Below, in pieces: positions 23,564-31,170 of a stretch of 64,000 nucleotides of DNA; position 1 is the first letter of the stretch, and every line of letters starts with the position of its first letter. Source of the DNA: Candidatus Latescibacterota bacterium (GTDB lineage Bacteria > Latescibacterota > UBA2968). Location of the stretch: the NCBI GenBank assembly GCA_022823725.1, contig JAJEHL010000017.1:154176-218175 (forward strand). The letters are read 5' to 3'. The position numbers and the translations under genes are program-made. The notes beneath the pieces were generated by a model that ran no database searches, was not told the DNA's origin, and saw only the letters and a list, made by a program, of their open reading frames with translations.

Positions 23564-24973
23564 ATGACCCTCACCTTAAACCAAAAAGACACGGGCTATC
23601 GCGGGATATGGTATTACAATCAGCCATCCGGCGATGAATACGTGTACAAATACAGCGGTGGATTAGGCACGTACTGTGCCAAACATCGCCCCTTTGCCGT
23701 GTACCGTCCCGAAGTCGAAAAAACCTTCTTCTGTTACGGTGGCACACCTGTTGACGCACACCTCAAACACACCGAAGAAGACCTCAACGGCGACCACTCT
23801 TTTGCGCGCAATCGCAGTGGCTTTCTCCTGCACATGATCTCCTACTTCGACCACAAAACCCGACAGGTTCCCCGACCGACCATCCTCCTCGACAAAAACA
23901 CAGCCGATGCCCACGACAATCCAGTCATATCCATAGACGACGACGGCTATATATGGATCTTCTCAACCGCACACGGCTTATCGCGTCCCTCATATATCCA
24001 CCGAAGCGCAAAACCCTACGCCATCGACGAATTTGAACAAATTGACGCGACCTATCAACTCAATGGCGAAGAACGCCCCATGGACAACTTCTCCTACATG
24101 CAAGCCTGGCACTTACCAGATCGCGGCTTCATCAACTTTGTCACGCGCTACAAAGATCCAGCCGATCGCACCCTCTTCTTCACGACCAGCCCCAACGGCG
24201 TCAAATGGTCTGAATGGACGCGCCTCGCCGCCATTGAAAAAGGACATTATCAAATCAGCATCTGCTCCAGTCAAAAAGCCGTCACAGCCTTTAACTACCA
24301 CCCCAACCCTCACGGTCTCAACTGGCGCACCAACCTCTACTATCTCGAAACCCCCGACTTTGGACAAACCTGGCAAAATGCAGCCGGAGAAACCGTTGAT
24401 GTTCCGCTCACAACCCCACACAACAACGCCCTCGTGCGCGATTACGCAGCCGAAGGATTAAAAGTCTATCTCAAAGACATTCGCCTCGATCCACAGGGCA
24501 AACCCGTCATCCTCGTCATCACCAGCAAAGGTTATGAATCTGGCCCGGAAAATAGCCCGCGCACCTGGACCCTATTACAATGGACTGGAAGCGACTGGCA
24601 CACCCACCCCATCACCATATCCGACAGCAACTACGACATGGGATCCCTCTACCTCGAAGCAGACGGCACCTATCGCGTCATCGCCCCCACGGAAACCGGA
24701 CCACAACCCTACAATCCCGGTGGAGAAATGGCAATGTGGAAACGCAAGGGACAAACGTGGAAGCGCGTCAAACAACTCACGCAAAACAGCACCCGAAACC
24801 ACACCTATGCCCGAAGCCCCGTCAATGCACATCCCGACTTCTACGCCCTATGGGCCGATGGCAATGCGCGACGTGCATCCAAATCATGCCTTTACTTCTG
24901 CGATAAAAAAGGCAACGTCTATCAACTCCCCGAAACAATGGAAAGCGATTTCGAGCATCCGATCTCTCTTTGA
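23564..24973 (+). CDS. BNR-repeat-containing protein (BNR_4-like)
   Basis: This 469-residue soluble protein has no signal peptide. The opening G-Y-R-G-I-W-Y and later Y-K-Y-S-G-G-L-G-T-Y, followed by repeated blade-like strands (I-S-I-D-D-D-G-Y-I-W-I-F, S-P-N-G-V-K-W-S-E-W, D-F-G-Q-T-W) point to a beta-propeller of the sialidase-like BNR_4 type. Members are found with polysaccharide and sulfatase genes and may bind or cleave complex glycans; catalytic residues of true sialidases are not evident. AAAGGAG precedes ATG 23564. The stop codon TGA is inside the -35 element of the folD promoter. Confidence 0.75.
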   Translation: MTLTLNQKDTGYRGIWYYNQPSGDEYVYKYSGGLGTYCAKHRPFAVYRPEVEKTFFCYGGTPVDAHLKHTEEDLNGDHSFARNRSGFLLHMISYFDHKTRQVPRPTILLDKNTADAHDNPVISIDDDGYIWIFSTAHGLSRPSYIHRSAKPYAIDEFEQIDATYQLNGEERPMDNFSYMQAWHLPDRGFINFVTRYKDPADRTLFFTTSPNGVKWSEWTRLAAIEKGHYQISICSSQKAVTAFNYHPNPHGLNWRTNLYYLETPDFGQTWQNAAGETVDVPLTTPHNNALVRDYAAEGLKVYLKDIRLDPQGKPVILVITSKGYESGPENSPRTWTLLQWTGSDWHTHPITISDSNYDMGSLYLEADGTYRVIAPTETGPQPYNPGGEMAMWKRKGQTWKRVKQLTQNSTRNHTYARSPVNAHPDFYALWADGNARRASKSCLYFCDKKGNVYQLPETMESDFEHPISL

Positions 24974-24998
24974 AAAATACGGGCTGGTAATCTATAAA
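24970..24998 (+). promoter_or_regulatory. Sigma-70 promoter of folD
   Basis: TTGAAA at 24970-24975, a 17-base spacer and TATAAA at 24993-24998. Start of transcription would be near 25005, about 40 bases before the ZTP riboswitch. The -35 overlaps the end of the BNR gene. Confidence 0.65.
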
Positions 24999-25043
24999 AA
25001 AATTTGGATTGTCTGCCCAAATTCCTTAAATTTACAGAAATCT

Positions 25044-25118
25044 CCAGTGTAACTGGCGGAAGAGTGGAAATAACCACGAGGAAGCACTGGACTACAATCA
25101 CACGCCGACCGCCTGGGC
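25044..25118 (+). promoter_or_regulatory. ZTP (pfl) riboswitch aptamer controlling folD
   Basis: The leader of folD has the pfl/ZTP layout. P1 is CCAGTG (25044-25049) with CACTGG (25085-25090). P2 is GTGG (25064-25067) with CCAC (25074-25077), the internal-loop words ACTGGCG and GAGGAAGCA are in place, and after a linker comes the hallmark CCGACCGCCTGGGC (25105-25118). ZTP/ZMP signals a shortage of 10-formyl-tetrahydrofolate, and folD is a known client of this class. Binding should stabilise the 3' domain and prevent the overlapping terminator, turning folD on. Confidence 0.9.
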
Positions 25119-25154
25119 TGAAAACAATCCATCGCCCGGGCGTATTTTTATTTT
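25110..25154 (+). terminator. Terminator expression platform of the ZTP riboswitch
   Basis: CGCCTGGGC (25110-25118), which is the 3' edge of the aptamer, can pair with GCCCGGGCG (25134-25142) through nine pairs including one G-U, followed by a TATTTTTATTTT tract. Ligand binding and terminator formation are therefore mutually exclusive. It ends 27 bases before the folD start codon. Confidence 0.85.
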
Positions 25155-25180
25155 GGGCATTCACATGGGAGAAAGCGACC

Positions 25181-26062
25181 ATGGCAAAAATCATAAACGG
25201 CACAGACCTGTCCCAAACCATGCGCGCAGAAATGTCCGAAGAAGTCAGGCACCTCAAAGCGGCGCACAACCTCACCCCCGGCCTCGCGGTCGTACTCGTC
25301 GGCGACGATCCGGCATCCATATCCTACATCAAAGGCAAACGCAAAGCATGTGCAGACATCGGCATATATTCTATCGAACACACCCTGACAACTGACCAGC
25401 CCGAATCCGATCTCCTCGACACCATTGAACAACTCAACGACGACCCCGCCATTCACGGCATCCTCGTTCAACTTCCCCTGCCCGAAGGCTTTGACGAACA
25501 AACCGCCCTCAACAGCATCTCACCCGACAAAGATGTAGATGGTCTCCACCCTGTCAACCTCGGTCGCCTCATGCGCGGCGAAGAAGGCTTTTTGCCCTGC
25601 ACGCCCCACGGCGTACAACAAATCCTCAAACGCGGCAATTTCGAAGTCGCCGGCAAACACGTCGTCATCGTGGGTCGCAGCACCCTGGTGGGCCGTCCAC
25701 TCGCCAACATCCTTTCGCAAAAAGCCACAAATGCCACCGTCACCTTATGCCATACCGGCACGCGCGACCTCGGGCACTTCACCCGTCAGGCAGATATCCT
25801 CATCGTAGTAACAGGGCATCCCAACACCGTCACAGCAGACATGGTACAGGATGGCGCAGTCGTCATCGACATCGGCGTCAACCGCGTACCCGACAAATCA
25901 AAAAAAGCGGGTTATCGTCTCGTTGGCGATGTCGATTACAAAGCCATCAGCAAAAAAGCCCGCGCCATCACTCCCGTCCCGGGCGGTGTTGGTCCCATGA
26001 CCATCACCATGCTCCTGTACAACACCATAACATCGGCCAAACGCATGCACGGCCTCACATAA
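25181..26062 (+). CDS. folD: Bifunctional methylene-THF dehydrogenase / methenyl-THF cyclohydrolase
   Basis: This 293-residue cytoplasmic enzyme interconverts 5,10-methylene-THF and 10-formyl-THF, supplying purine and initiator-tRNA formylation. Visible family blocks are P-G-L-A-V-V-L-V-G-D-D-P-A-S with Y-I-K-G-K (catalytic lysine), Q-L-P-L-P-E-G, D-K-D-V-D-G-L-H-P-V-N, P-C-T-P-H-G-V, the Rossmann G-R-S-T-L-V-G-R-P and the end P-V-P-G-G-V-G-P-M-T. The start is ATG 25181, with GCGACC upstream; the longer open frame runs through the riboswitch. Expression is governed by the ZTP riboswitch in its leader. Confidence 0.96.
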   Translation: MAKIINGTDLSQTMRAEMSEEVRHLKAAHNLTPGLAVVLVGDDPASISYIKGKRKACADIGIYSIEHTLTTDQPESDLLDTIEQLNDDPAIHGILVQLPLPEGFDEQTALNSISPDKDVDGLHPVNLGRLMRGEEGFLPCTPHGVQQILKRGNFEVAGKHVVIVGRSTLVGRPLANILSQKATNATVTLCHTGTRDLGHFTRQADILIVVTGHPNTVTADMVQDGAVVIDIGVNRVPDKSKKAGYRLVGDVDYKAISKKARAITPVPGGVGPMTITMLLYNTITSAKRMHGLT

Positions 26063-26065
26063 AAA

Positions 26066-26097
26066 AACCGCCGACTGCTGAGATGCAATCGGCGGTT
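26066..26097. terminator. Convergent terminator after folD
   Basis: AACCGCCGA (26066-26074) and TCGGCGGTT (26089-26097) form a 9-base GC-rich stem with a 14-base loop, preceded by an A-run and followed by CTTAAC. It lies between convergent folD and the epimerase gene and could serve both; the A-run makes it stronger for the leftward transcript. Confidence 0.75.
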
Positions 26098-26111
26098 CTT
26101 AACATTTCTCG

Positions 26112-26843
26112 CTACACATAATCCTCGGCATTATCCACGGGATCATACCCGATCTCTTCGCGCGCGTTCTGAAGATCCCAATACGCTCGCGTATTGCCCG
26201 AAATCCCGTAATAAATCGCAAAATCAATTTTCTCCGATGCCTCAATGCTTCGCCAGGTCAATTGCACCGTATCTTTATAACTCAGCCAGGTCGATAAAAT
26301 GCGGTCACTGCCTCGATTCTGAACAGAAGAAACGGGCTGAAAAGACCCAATCCGATGGCAAATCACAGACAGGCCATACTCATCGACATAATACCGTCCC
26401 AACGCTTCGCCATACGCTTTGCTCGCACCGTAATAACTATCGGGACGCACGGGCATTTCCCAGGTCGTATAAATCGGTCCCTTCTTTTCATACATACCCG
26501 TAACGTGATTTGTACTGGCAAAAATCACCCGCTTCACCCCTCTGCGCTTGCACGCCTCGTAAATATTGTAGGTCCCAATAATATTCGCCTCAACTGTTTC
26601 TTCAAACGTCGCACCACCCGACGGATTGCCCGCCATGTGAACCACCGCATCCATTCCATCCACTGCCTCTTCCATCTTCTCCAGATCCGTGATATTCCCC
26701 ACCATCACTTCCTCGTCATACTTCTGATCTAAAATCGTGCGATTGTAAAGCACTCGCAGTTGATACCGCTCGTGCAAACCATCTGCGAGCACCACGCCAA
26801 TTCGCCCTGCTGCACCTGTAATCAACACCTTCTTTCTCGACAC
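26112..26843 (-). CDS. NAD-dependent epimerase/dehydratase (extended SDR)
   Basis: This 243-residue protein has an N-terminal Rossmann fold (V-L-I-T-G-A-A-G-R-I-G), a D-A-V-V-H-M-A-G strand and an S-T-N-H-V-T-G serine. The active-site Y-Y-G-A-S-K is near the middle. The overall look, and the short C-terminus, are closest to uronate-dehydrogenase or NDP-sugar epimerase types; the substrate is not assigned. I choose GTG 26843, with AAGGGAG before it. The open frame extends 20 codons further but would run into the NFACT gene, whose stop is at 26878. Confidence 0.8.
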   Translation of the reverse strand: MSRKKVLITGAAGRIGVVLADGLHERYQLRVLYNRTILDQKYDEEVMVGNITDLEKMEEAVDGMDAVVHMAGNPSGGATFEETVEANIIGTYNIYEACKRRGVKRVIFASTNHVTGMYEKKGPIYTTWEMPVRPDSYYGASKAYGEALGRYYVDEYGLSVICHRIGSFQPVSSVQNRGSDRILSTWLSYKDTVQLTWRSIEASEKIDFAIYYGISGNTRAYWDLQNAREEIGYDPVDNAEDYV

Positions 26844-26877
26844 AATATCTCCCTTGAAAAAATGTAAAAATTTACGT

Positions 26878-28593
26878 CTATTCATCCTCGCGCTTGAGTT
26901 CACGAGGCGAGACCATCACGGTTTTTTCGTTGCGAATAGTCACCAGGCCCGGCGGTGCCCCGCGCGGCTTTTGCACATAGCGCACCTCCGTATAATTAAC
27001 CGGCACGCTTTGGGCACCCCGCGCTTTGCTCCAGTAAGCCGCCAGACTGGCCGCTTCTTCAAGTGTTTTTCGAGAAGGGCGATCCGCTCTGCCATCGCGT
27101 TTGAGAATCACATGGGATCCCGGACATCCGTGAACATGCAAAAAGAGATCGTCGCGCCCTGAACTTTTGGTAAGCCTATCGTTTTCCGCATTATTCCGCC
27201 CCACCAGCACGCGCCAACCATCTTGTGTGAGATATCGCCTGGGGTGAATATCGCCGCTTTGGCGTTTAGACCTGACTTGCCGTCTCTTTTTTGGCGCTTT
27301 GATCAAGCGGGCGTCTTCCAATTCCTGTCGTATCTCATCGAACTCAATTTCTGAACGAATGGCGTTGAGGCGATCTATGTACTGCTGGATTTCATTCTTC
27401 TCCCTCTGTGCGGTCACGAGGCGTTTGGCGAGAATAGGCGCACCTTTTCTCGCTTTCCGTGCCCGCTTGAGATACGCACTGGCATTTTCCGAAGCCGTGC
27501 GCCGCGGATTGAGGGGAATAACCATATCCCCACTGGATGGACTAAACACATCGGGCAACGTGATAGTATCGATATTCGGAGGAATCTGTGCGATGTGGCA
27601 CATCAGTACATTCCCCATCTTTTCATACAAATCTGCATTGCTCGCATCGTCGATATCGGCGCGGATCCGCGCAATTTTCCGCTCGCAGACAGTCAGGCGT
27701 TTTTCCACATCCTTCTCGATATTTTTCTGTCGCCCTTTAAGTGCTTCAGCCTGAACTTCACACGCCACAACATCCGATATGGCTTCGCTGAGCGTACCAT
27801 ACGCTTGTTCTATCTGCGTATGCCGAACATCAAGAGCACAAATCGCGTTGTGATTATCCCCTTCGCGCACGCGCAGGCCCCCGTCATAAAATGGTGGATT
27901 CGCAAAAAAGGTGCGAACAATATCTTCAAAATTTGCGAGATCGCTGGCGGAAAGCCGGCGTTTTTCCACAAAACCAGCAAGATGAAGCAATTCGCGTGCG
28001 GATATAAGATCGAGGCCCGCAATATGTTGCACAAGCGCGTTTGCGCGCATATCCTGGGGAATATCGATCAAAAAGGAAAACTTCGCACTTTCCGGTAGCA
28101 TGCGGTCAAGTGCTGGCGGCGGCTGATAGATCTTTCCCGGGGATATTTCCCGCACGCGGTTCTGACGCGCGCGAATGGACCTGAGCGCCCCCAGGATCCG
28201 TTCCGTTTTCATATCTACCAGAACAACATTGGCATACCTGTTGATCAACTCGCATATAATGCGGGAATCGGTAGCTGTGCCAATGCGGTCGCGCTTGCGA
28301 ACCACGAGATGCACAATGCGTTCGTGGGGAACATGCTCAATGCCAATAATACCCGCACCGCGCAAATAGCGATCCGCCCAGGGGATGCGCACATGCTGGG
28401 CGTCGATAGGCGGCCGGGTCAGCATCAGACAACTTCGACCTGGATGTGAGGAAAGCAAAAGGTCCCCTGCATCGCCCAGATGTAAAAACAGATCGTGCCT
28501 GCCTACGAGGTACACATCGCGGATCAGACGATGGTCGATCTGAGGCTGCAATTCATCGCATAATCTGCGAAGTGTTAGTGGACTGAGGTTCAT
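26878..28593 (-). CDS. NFACT-family ribosome rescue / RNA-binding protein (RqcH-like)
   Basis: This 571-residue protein has the three-part NFACT layout: NFACT-N (about 1-250), a helical coiled-coil arm (about 270-430, K/R/E rich) and the NFACT-R domain with L-T-Q-D-G-W-R-V-L-V-G-R-N-N-x-E-N-D and H-V-H-G-C-P-G-S-H-V. Bacterial RqcH binds 50S subunits carrying stalled chains and adds alanine tails. In RqcH a conserved D-R pair (97-98) in the N domain is required; here the corresponding segment reads H-E-R-I-V, so Asp is replaced by Glu91. Whether tailing is kept is open. It is divergent from the ClpX-like gene. Confidence 0.85.
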   Translation of the reverse strand: MNLSPLTLRRLCDELQPQIDHRLIRDVYLVGRHDLFLHLGDAGDLLLSSHPGRSCLMLTRPPIDAQHVRIPWADRYLRGAGIIGIEHVPHERIVHLVVRKRDRIGTATDSRIICELINRYANVVLVDMKTERILGALRSIRARQNRVREISPGKIYQPPPALDRMLPESAKFSFLIDIPQDMRANALVQHIAGLDLISARELLHLAGFVEKRRLSASDLANFEDIVRTFFANPPFYDGGLRVREGDNHNAICALDVRHTQIEQAYGTLSEAISDVVACEVQAEALKGRQKNIEKDVEKRLTVCERKIARIRADIDDASNADLYEKMGNVLMCHIAQIPPNIDTITLPDVFSPSSGDMVIPLNPRRTASENASAYLKRARKARKGAPILAKRLVTAQREKNEIQQYIDRLNAIRSEIEFDEIRQELEDARLIKAPKKRRQVRSKRQSGDIHPRRYLTQDGWRVLVGRNNAENDRLTKSSGRDDLFLHVHGCPGSHVILKRDGRADRPSRKTLEEAASLAAYWSKARGAQSVPVNYTEVRYVQKPRGAPPGLVTIRNEKTVMVSPRELKREDE

Positions 28594-28633
28594 ATCTGTA
28601 TCTCATCCTGGCATAGTATGTTTTGATGATAAC

Positions 28634-28662
28634 TTGACAGTTAGAAGCAGTATTGGTATTGT
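28634..28662 (+). promoter_or_regulatory. Sigma-70 promoter of the ClpX-like gene
   Basis: TTGACA at 28634-28639, 17-base spacer, TATTGT at 28657-28662. The predicted start is near 28669. An in-frame ATG at 28667 would be leaderless, but ATG 28736 with GGAG upstream better matches the protein family. Confidence 0.65.
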
Positions 28663-28735
28663 TTAGATGCTTTCAGTTATTACCCTGGATGGACTGAGAG
28701 CTTATCCCCAGCCCTTTGACCCTGGAGCTTTTTTT

Positions 28736-30265
28736 ATGTCTGAAAAACGACCTTTTTCTCCTGCAGAATTGCAAAAAGATCTCAAAAACTTCCTCGAAGA
28801 AAAATACGGGAATCAGGTGGTATTTCCCGAAGGGGAGACTGATGGGATGCAGGAAGGTCCCCGCGTGGAAGAACCCGCAGAACAAACCATAGATTTTGAT
28901 CTCAAGCCCGAAGAGCTGGAGGCTTACTTAAACGAGTATGTGGTGCAGCAGTCCGAAGCAAAAGAAGTATTAGCCACCAAAATATGTACGCACTACAATC
29001 GCATGAAACTCGACCGCGAAGACCCGGAATTTTCGCACAAAAATGTAGGACAAATCAAAAACAATATACTCCTGATTGGCCCTACGGGCGTGGGCAAAAC
29101 GTATTTGATCAAGTTGATTGCACAACGCATTGGCGTTCCATTTGTCAAGGGCGACGCGACAAAATTCAGCGAAACGGGATATGTGGGTGGCGATGTCGAA
29201 GACCTGATTCGAGAACTCGTGCGCGAAGCCGATGGCAGCATTGAAATGGCGCAATACGGTATCGTGTACATCGACGAAATAGACAAAATCGCATCAGCCT
29301 CAAATCTGGTTGGTCCAGATGTATCGCGCACGGGCGTTCAGCGCAACCTGCTCAAACTCATGGAAGAAACCGATGTCGATCTCAAAGCACCGCACGACCT
29401 CACATCGCAGATGGAATCCATGATGCAATTTCAGCGCAGTGGCAAAGTAGAGCGTCAAAAAATTAACACGCGCAATATCCTGTTTATCGTAAGCGGTGCA
29501 TTCAGCGGACTCGATGACATCGTGCGAAAACGTCTCAATCTGGGCAAAGTCGGGTTTCAATCTGGGCGCGATATTTCTCACGAACAGGATAGCACAGAAC
29601 TTTTGCAATACGCCAAAACAGAAGACCTGATCGAATACGGTTTTGAGTCTGAGTTTGTGGGGCGGTTACCCGTAACAGCAGTTTTAACGCCCTTGAGCGT
29701 TGACGATCTCTACGCGATTTTGCAGAGCCAGACCAGTTCGGTGATCCTGGGCAAGAAACGCGACTTCAAAGCCTATGGCATTGATCTGACGTTTGACGAC
29801 GACGCGCTCAAGTTATTGGCCGAACAAGCAGCCCAGGAACAAACCGGCGCGCGAAGTCTGGTCAGCGTATGTGAACGCACATTGCTAAAATTTGAAAAAT
29901 CATTACCATCGACAAACATCACTTCGTTTCACGTCACAAAAAATGTGATTGAAAATCCCGATCACGCACTTCAGCAGTTGCTGATCCTGCGGGGCACAAA
30001 CGCGTTTGTCAAGCGATTCCAGGACGCTTATGGCATCGCGCTCATCTTTGACGATGATGCACTGGGCGCACTTGCCGAAAAGGCCGCTAAAGAAAATCGA
30101 ACAGTTGACGAAGTGTGTCCGGATTTATTCGATGATTATGGGCATGGGCTAAAGCTGTTGGGGCACCAATCTTTTGTCATTACCGCAGAAGCCGTGCGCC
30201 AGCCCAAAAACTTTCTCGACAGTCTGGTAAAAGCATTCTATCAAGGAGAACAAAACAAGGCTTAA
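28736..30265 (+). CDS. ClpX-like AAA+ unfoldase with duplicated C-terminal segment
   Basis: This is a 509-residue ATPase. Walker A G-P-T-G-V-G-K-T is at 115-122, the pore loop G-Y-V-G at 148-151, Walker B V-Y-I-D-E-I-D at 177-183 and sensor 2 G-A-R-S at 371-374. A loop K-V-G-F at 271-274 takes the place of the ClpP-docking I-G-F of ClpX. The N-terminal zinc-binding domain of ClpX is missing; an acidic 70-residue segment stands there. The C-terminal small-domain motif Y-G-I-x-L-x-F-D-D-D-A-L occurs twice, at 347-358 and 432-443, so the family's end is extended by about 90 residues. Its product likely unfolds proteins for ClpP. It converges with murQ, their ends overlapping by four bases. Confidence 0.82.
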   Translation: MSEKRPFSPAELQKDLKNFLEEKYGNQVVFPEGETDGMQEGPRVEEPAEQTIDFDLKPEELEAYLNEYVVQQSEAKEVLATKICTHYNRMKLDREDPEFSHKNVGQIKNNILLIGPTGVGKTYLIKLIAQRIGVPFVKGDATKFSETGYVGGDVEDLIRELVREADGSIEMAQYGIVYIDEIDKIASASNLVGPDVSRTGVQRNLLKLMEETDVDLKAPHDLTSQMESMMQFQRSGKVERQKINTRNILFIVSGAFSGLDDIVRKRLNLGKVGFQSGRDISHEQDSTELLQYAKTEDLIEYGFESEFVGRLPVTAVLTPLSVDDLYAILQSQTSSVILGKKRDFKAYGIDLTFDDDALKLLAEQAAQEQTGARSLVSVCERTLLKFEKSLPSTNITSFHVTKNVIENPDHALQQLLILRGTNAFVKRFQDAYGIALIFDDDALGALAEKAAKENRTVDEVCPDLFDDYGHGLKLLGHQSFVITAEAVRQPKNFLDSLVKAFYQGEQNKA

Positions 30266-31170
30266 TCCACCAGGACCTTATTGATAACGCCGTCGTTTTG
30301 CCGCAGTAAATCGCGGGCTGTTTCTATAGAGACAGCCCGTTTTGTCATAATAATAGCCGTTTTGAGATCGCCCTCTGCATCGTCGAGTACCCGGCGACTT
30401 TCTTCAGGCGTCAGCTCAGATACGATCCCCAAAATGCGTTCGGCACGGTCTATGAGTTTGTCGCAAGTCGGCGCGAGGTCAACCATCAGATTTTCATAGA
30501 CCTTACCCAGACGGATCATAGCCGTTGTAGTAATCATATTGAGCACGAGCTTGGTAGCCGTGCCCGCTTTCATGCGCGTCGAACCGGCAATGACTTCTGG
30601 TCCCACCACAGGGACGATCGCAACATCTGCGCGTACTTTTTCTACCACATCCGGATTACATGTAAAAAACAAAGCCTTCGCGCCAATGCGTTGTGCGTAT
30701 TCAAGCGCACCGAGCACAAAAGGTGTAACCCCACTCGCCGCAATACCCATAACGACATCCTCAGAGGTACAGCCGCGATCTTTGAGTGCTCCTTCGCCAT
30801 CTTCATGATAGTCTTCCGCACCTTCTTGTGAATGCGTCAAAGCGGGAATACCGCCAGCGATAATACCCTGCACGAAATCGGGTGACACGCCATAGGTCGG
30901 CGGGCATTCAGACGCATCGAGAACGCCGAGGCGACCACTGGTTCCCGCGCCGACATAAAAGAGGCGGCCGCCCTTTTTAAATGCCGATACCACGAGATCG
31001 ACAGCACTGGCAACATCATCTATTACATCTTCAACAGCACGCGCTACTTTTTGATCTTCGGCATTGATAAGGCGCAATGCATCCGCCGTCGAACACCGGT
31101 CAATGTGGGTGCTATTGGGATTGCGCTGTTCAGTGAGTAAATCGGCCCACTTTGAGACCTGTCTATTCAT
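30262..31170 (-). CDS. murQ: N-acetylmuramic acid 6-phosphate etherase
   Basis: This 302-residue SIS-fold enzyme cleaves the lactyl ether of MurNAc-6-P to give GlcNAc-6-P in cell-wall recycling. Family blocks: N-P-x-S-T-H-I-D near the start, Y-V-G-A-G-T-S-G-R-L-G-V-L-D-A-S-E-C-P-P-T-Y-G with the catalytic Glu, G-I-A-A-S-G-V-T-P-F-V and G-S-T-R-M-K-A-G-T-A-T-K. ATG 31170 gives the normal length; the frame stays open far upstream but only as a shadow of the UPF0182 gene. Its start overlaps the UPF0182 stop by eight bases, so it is translated from the same transcript. Confidence 0.94.
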   Translation of the reverse strand: MNRQVSKWADLLTEQRNPNSTHIDRCSTADALRLINAEDQKVARAVEDVIDDVASAVDLVVSAFKKGGRLFYVGAGTSGRLGVLDASECPPTYGVSPDFVQGIIAGGIPALTHSQEGAEDYHEDGEGALKDRGCTSEDVVMGIAASGVTPFVLGALEYAQRIGAKALFFTCNPDVVEKVRADVAIVPVVGPEVIAGSTRMKAGTATKLVLNMITTTAMIRLGKVYENLMVDLAPTCDKLIDRAERILGIVSELTPEESRRVLDDAEGDLKTAIIMTKRAVSIETARDLLRQNDGVINKVLVD

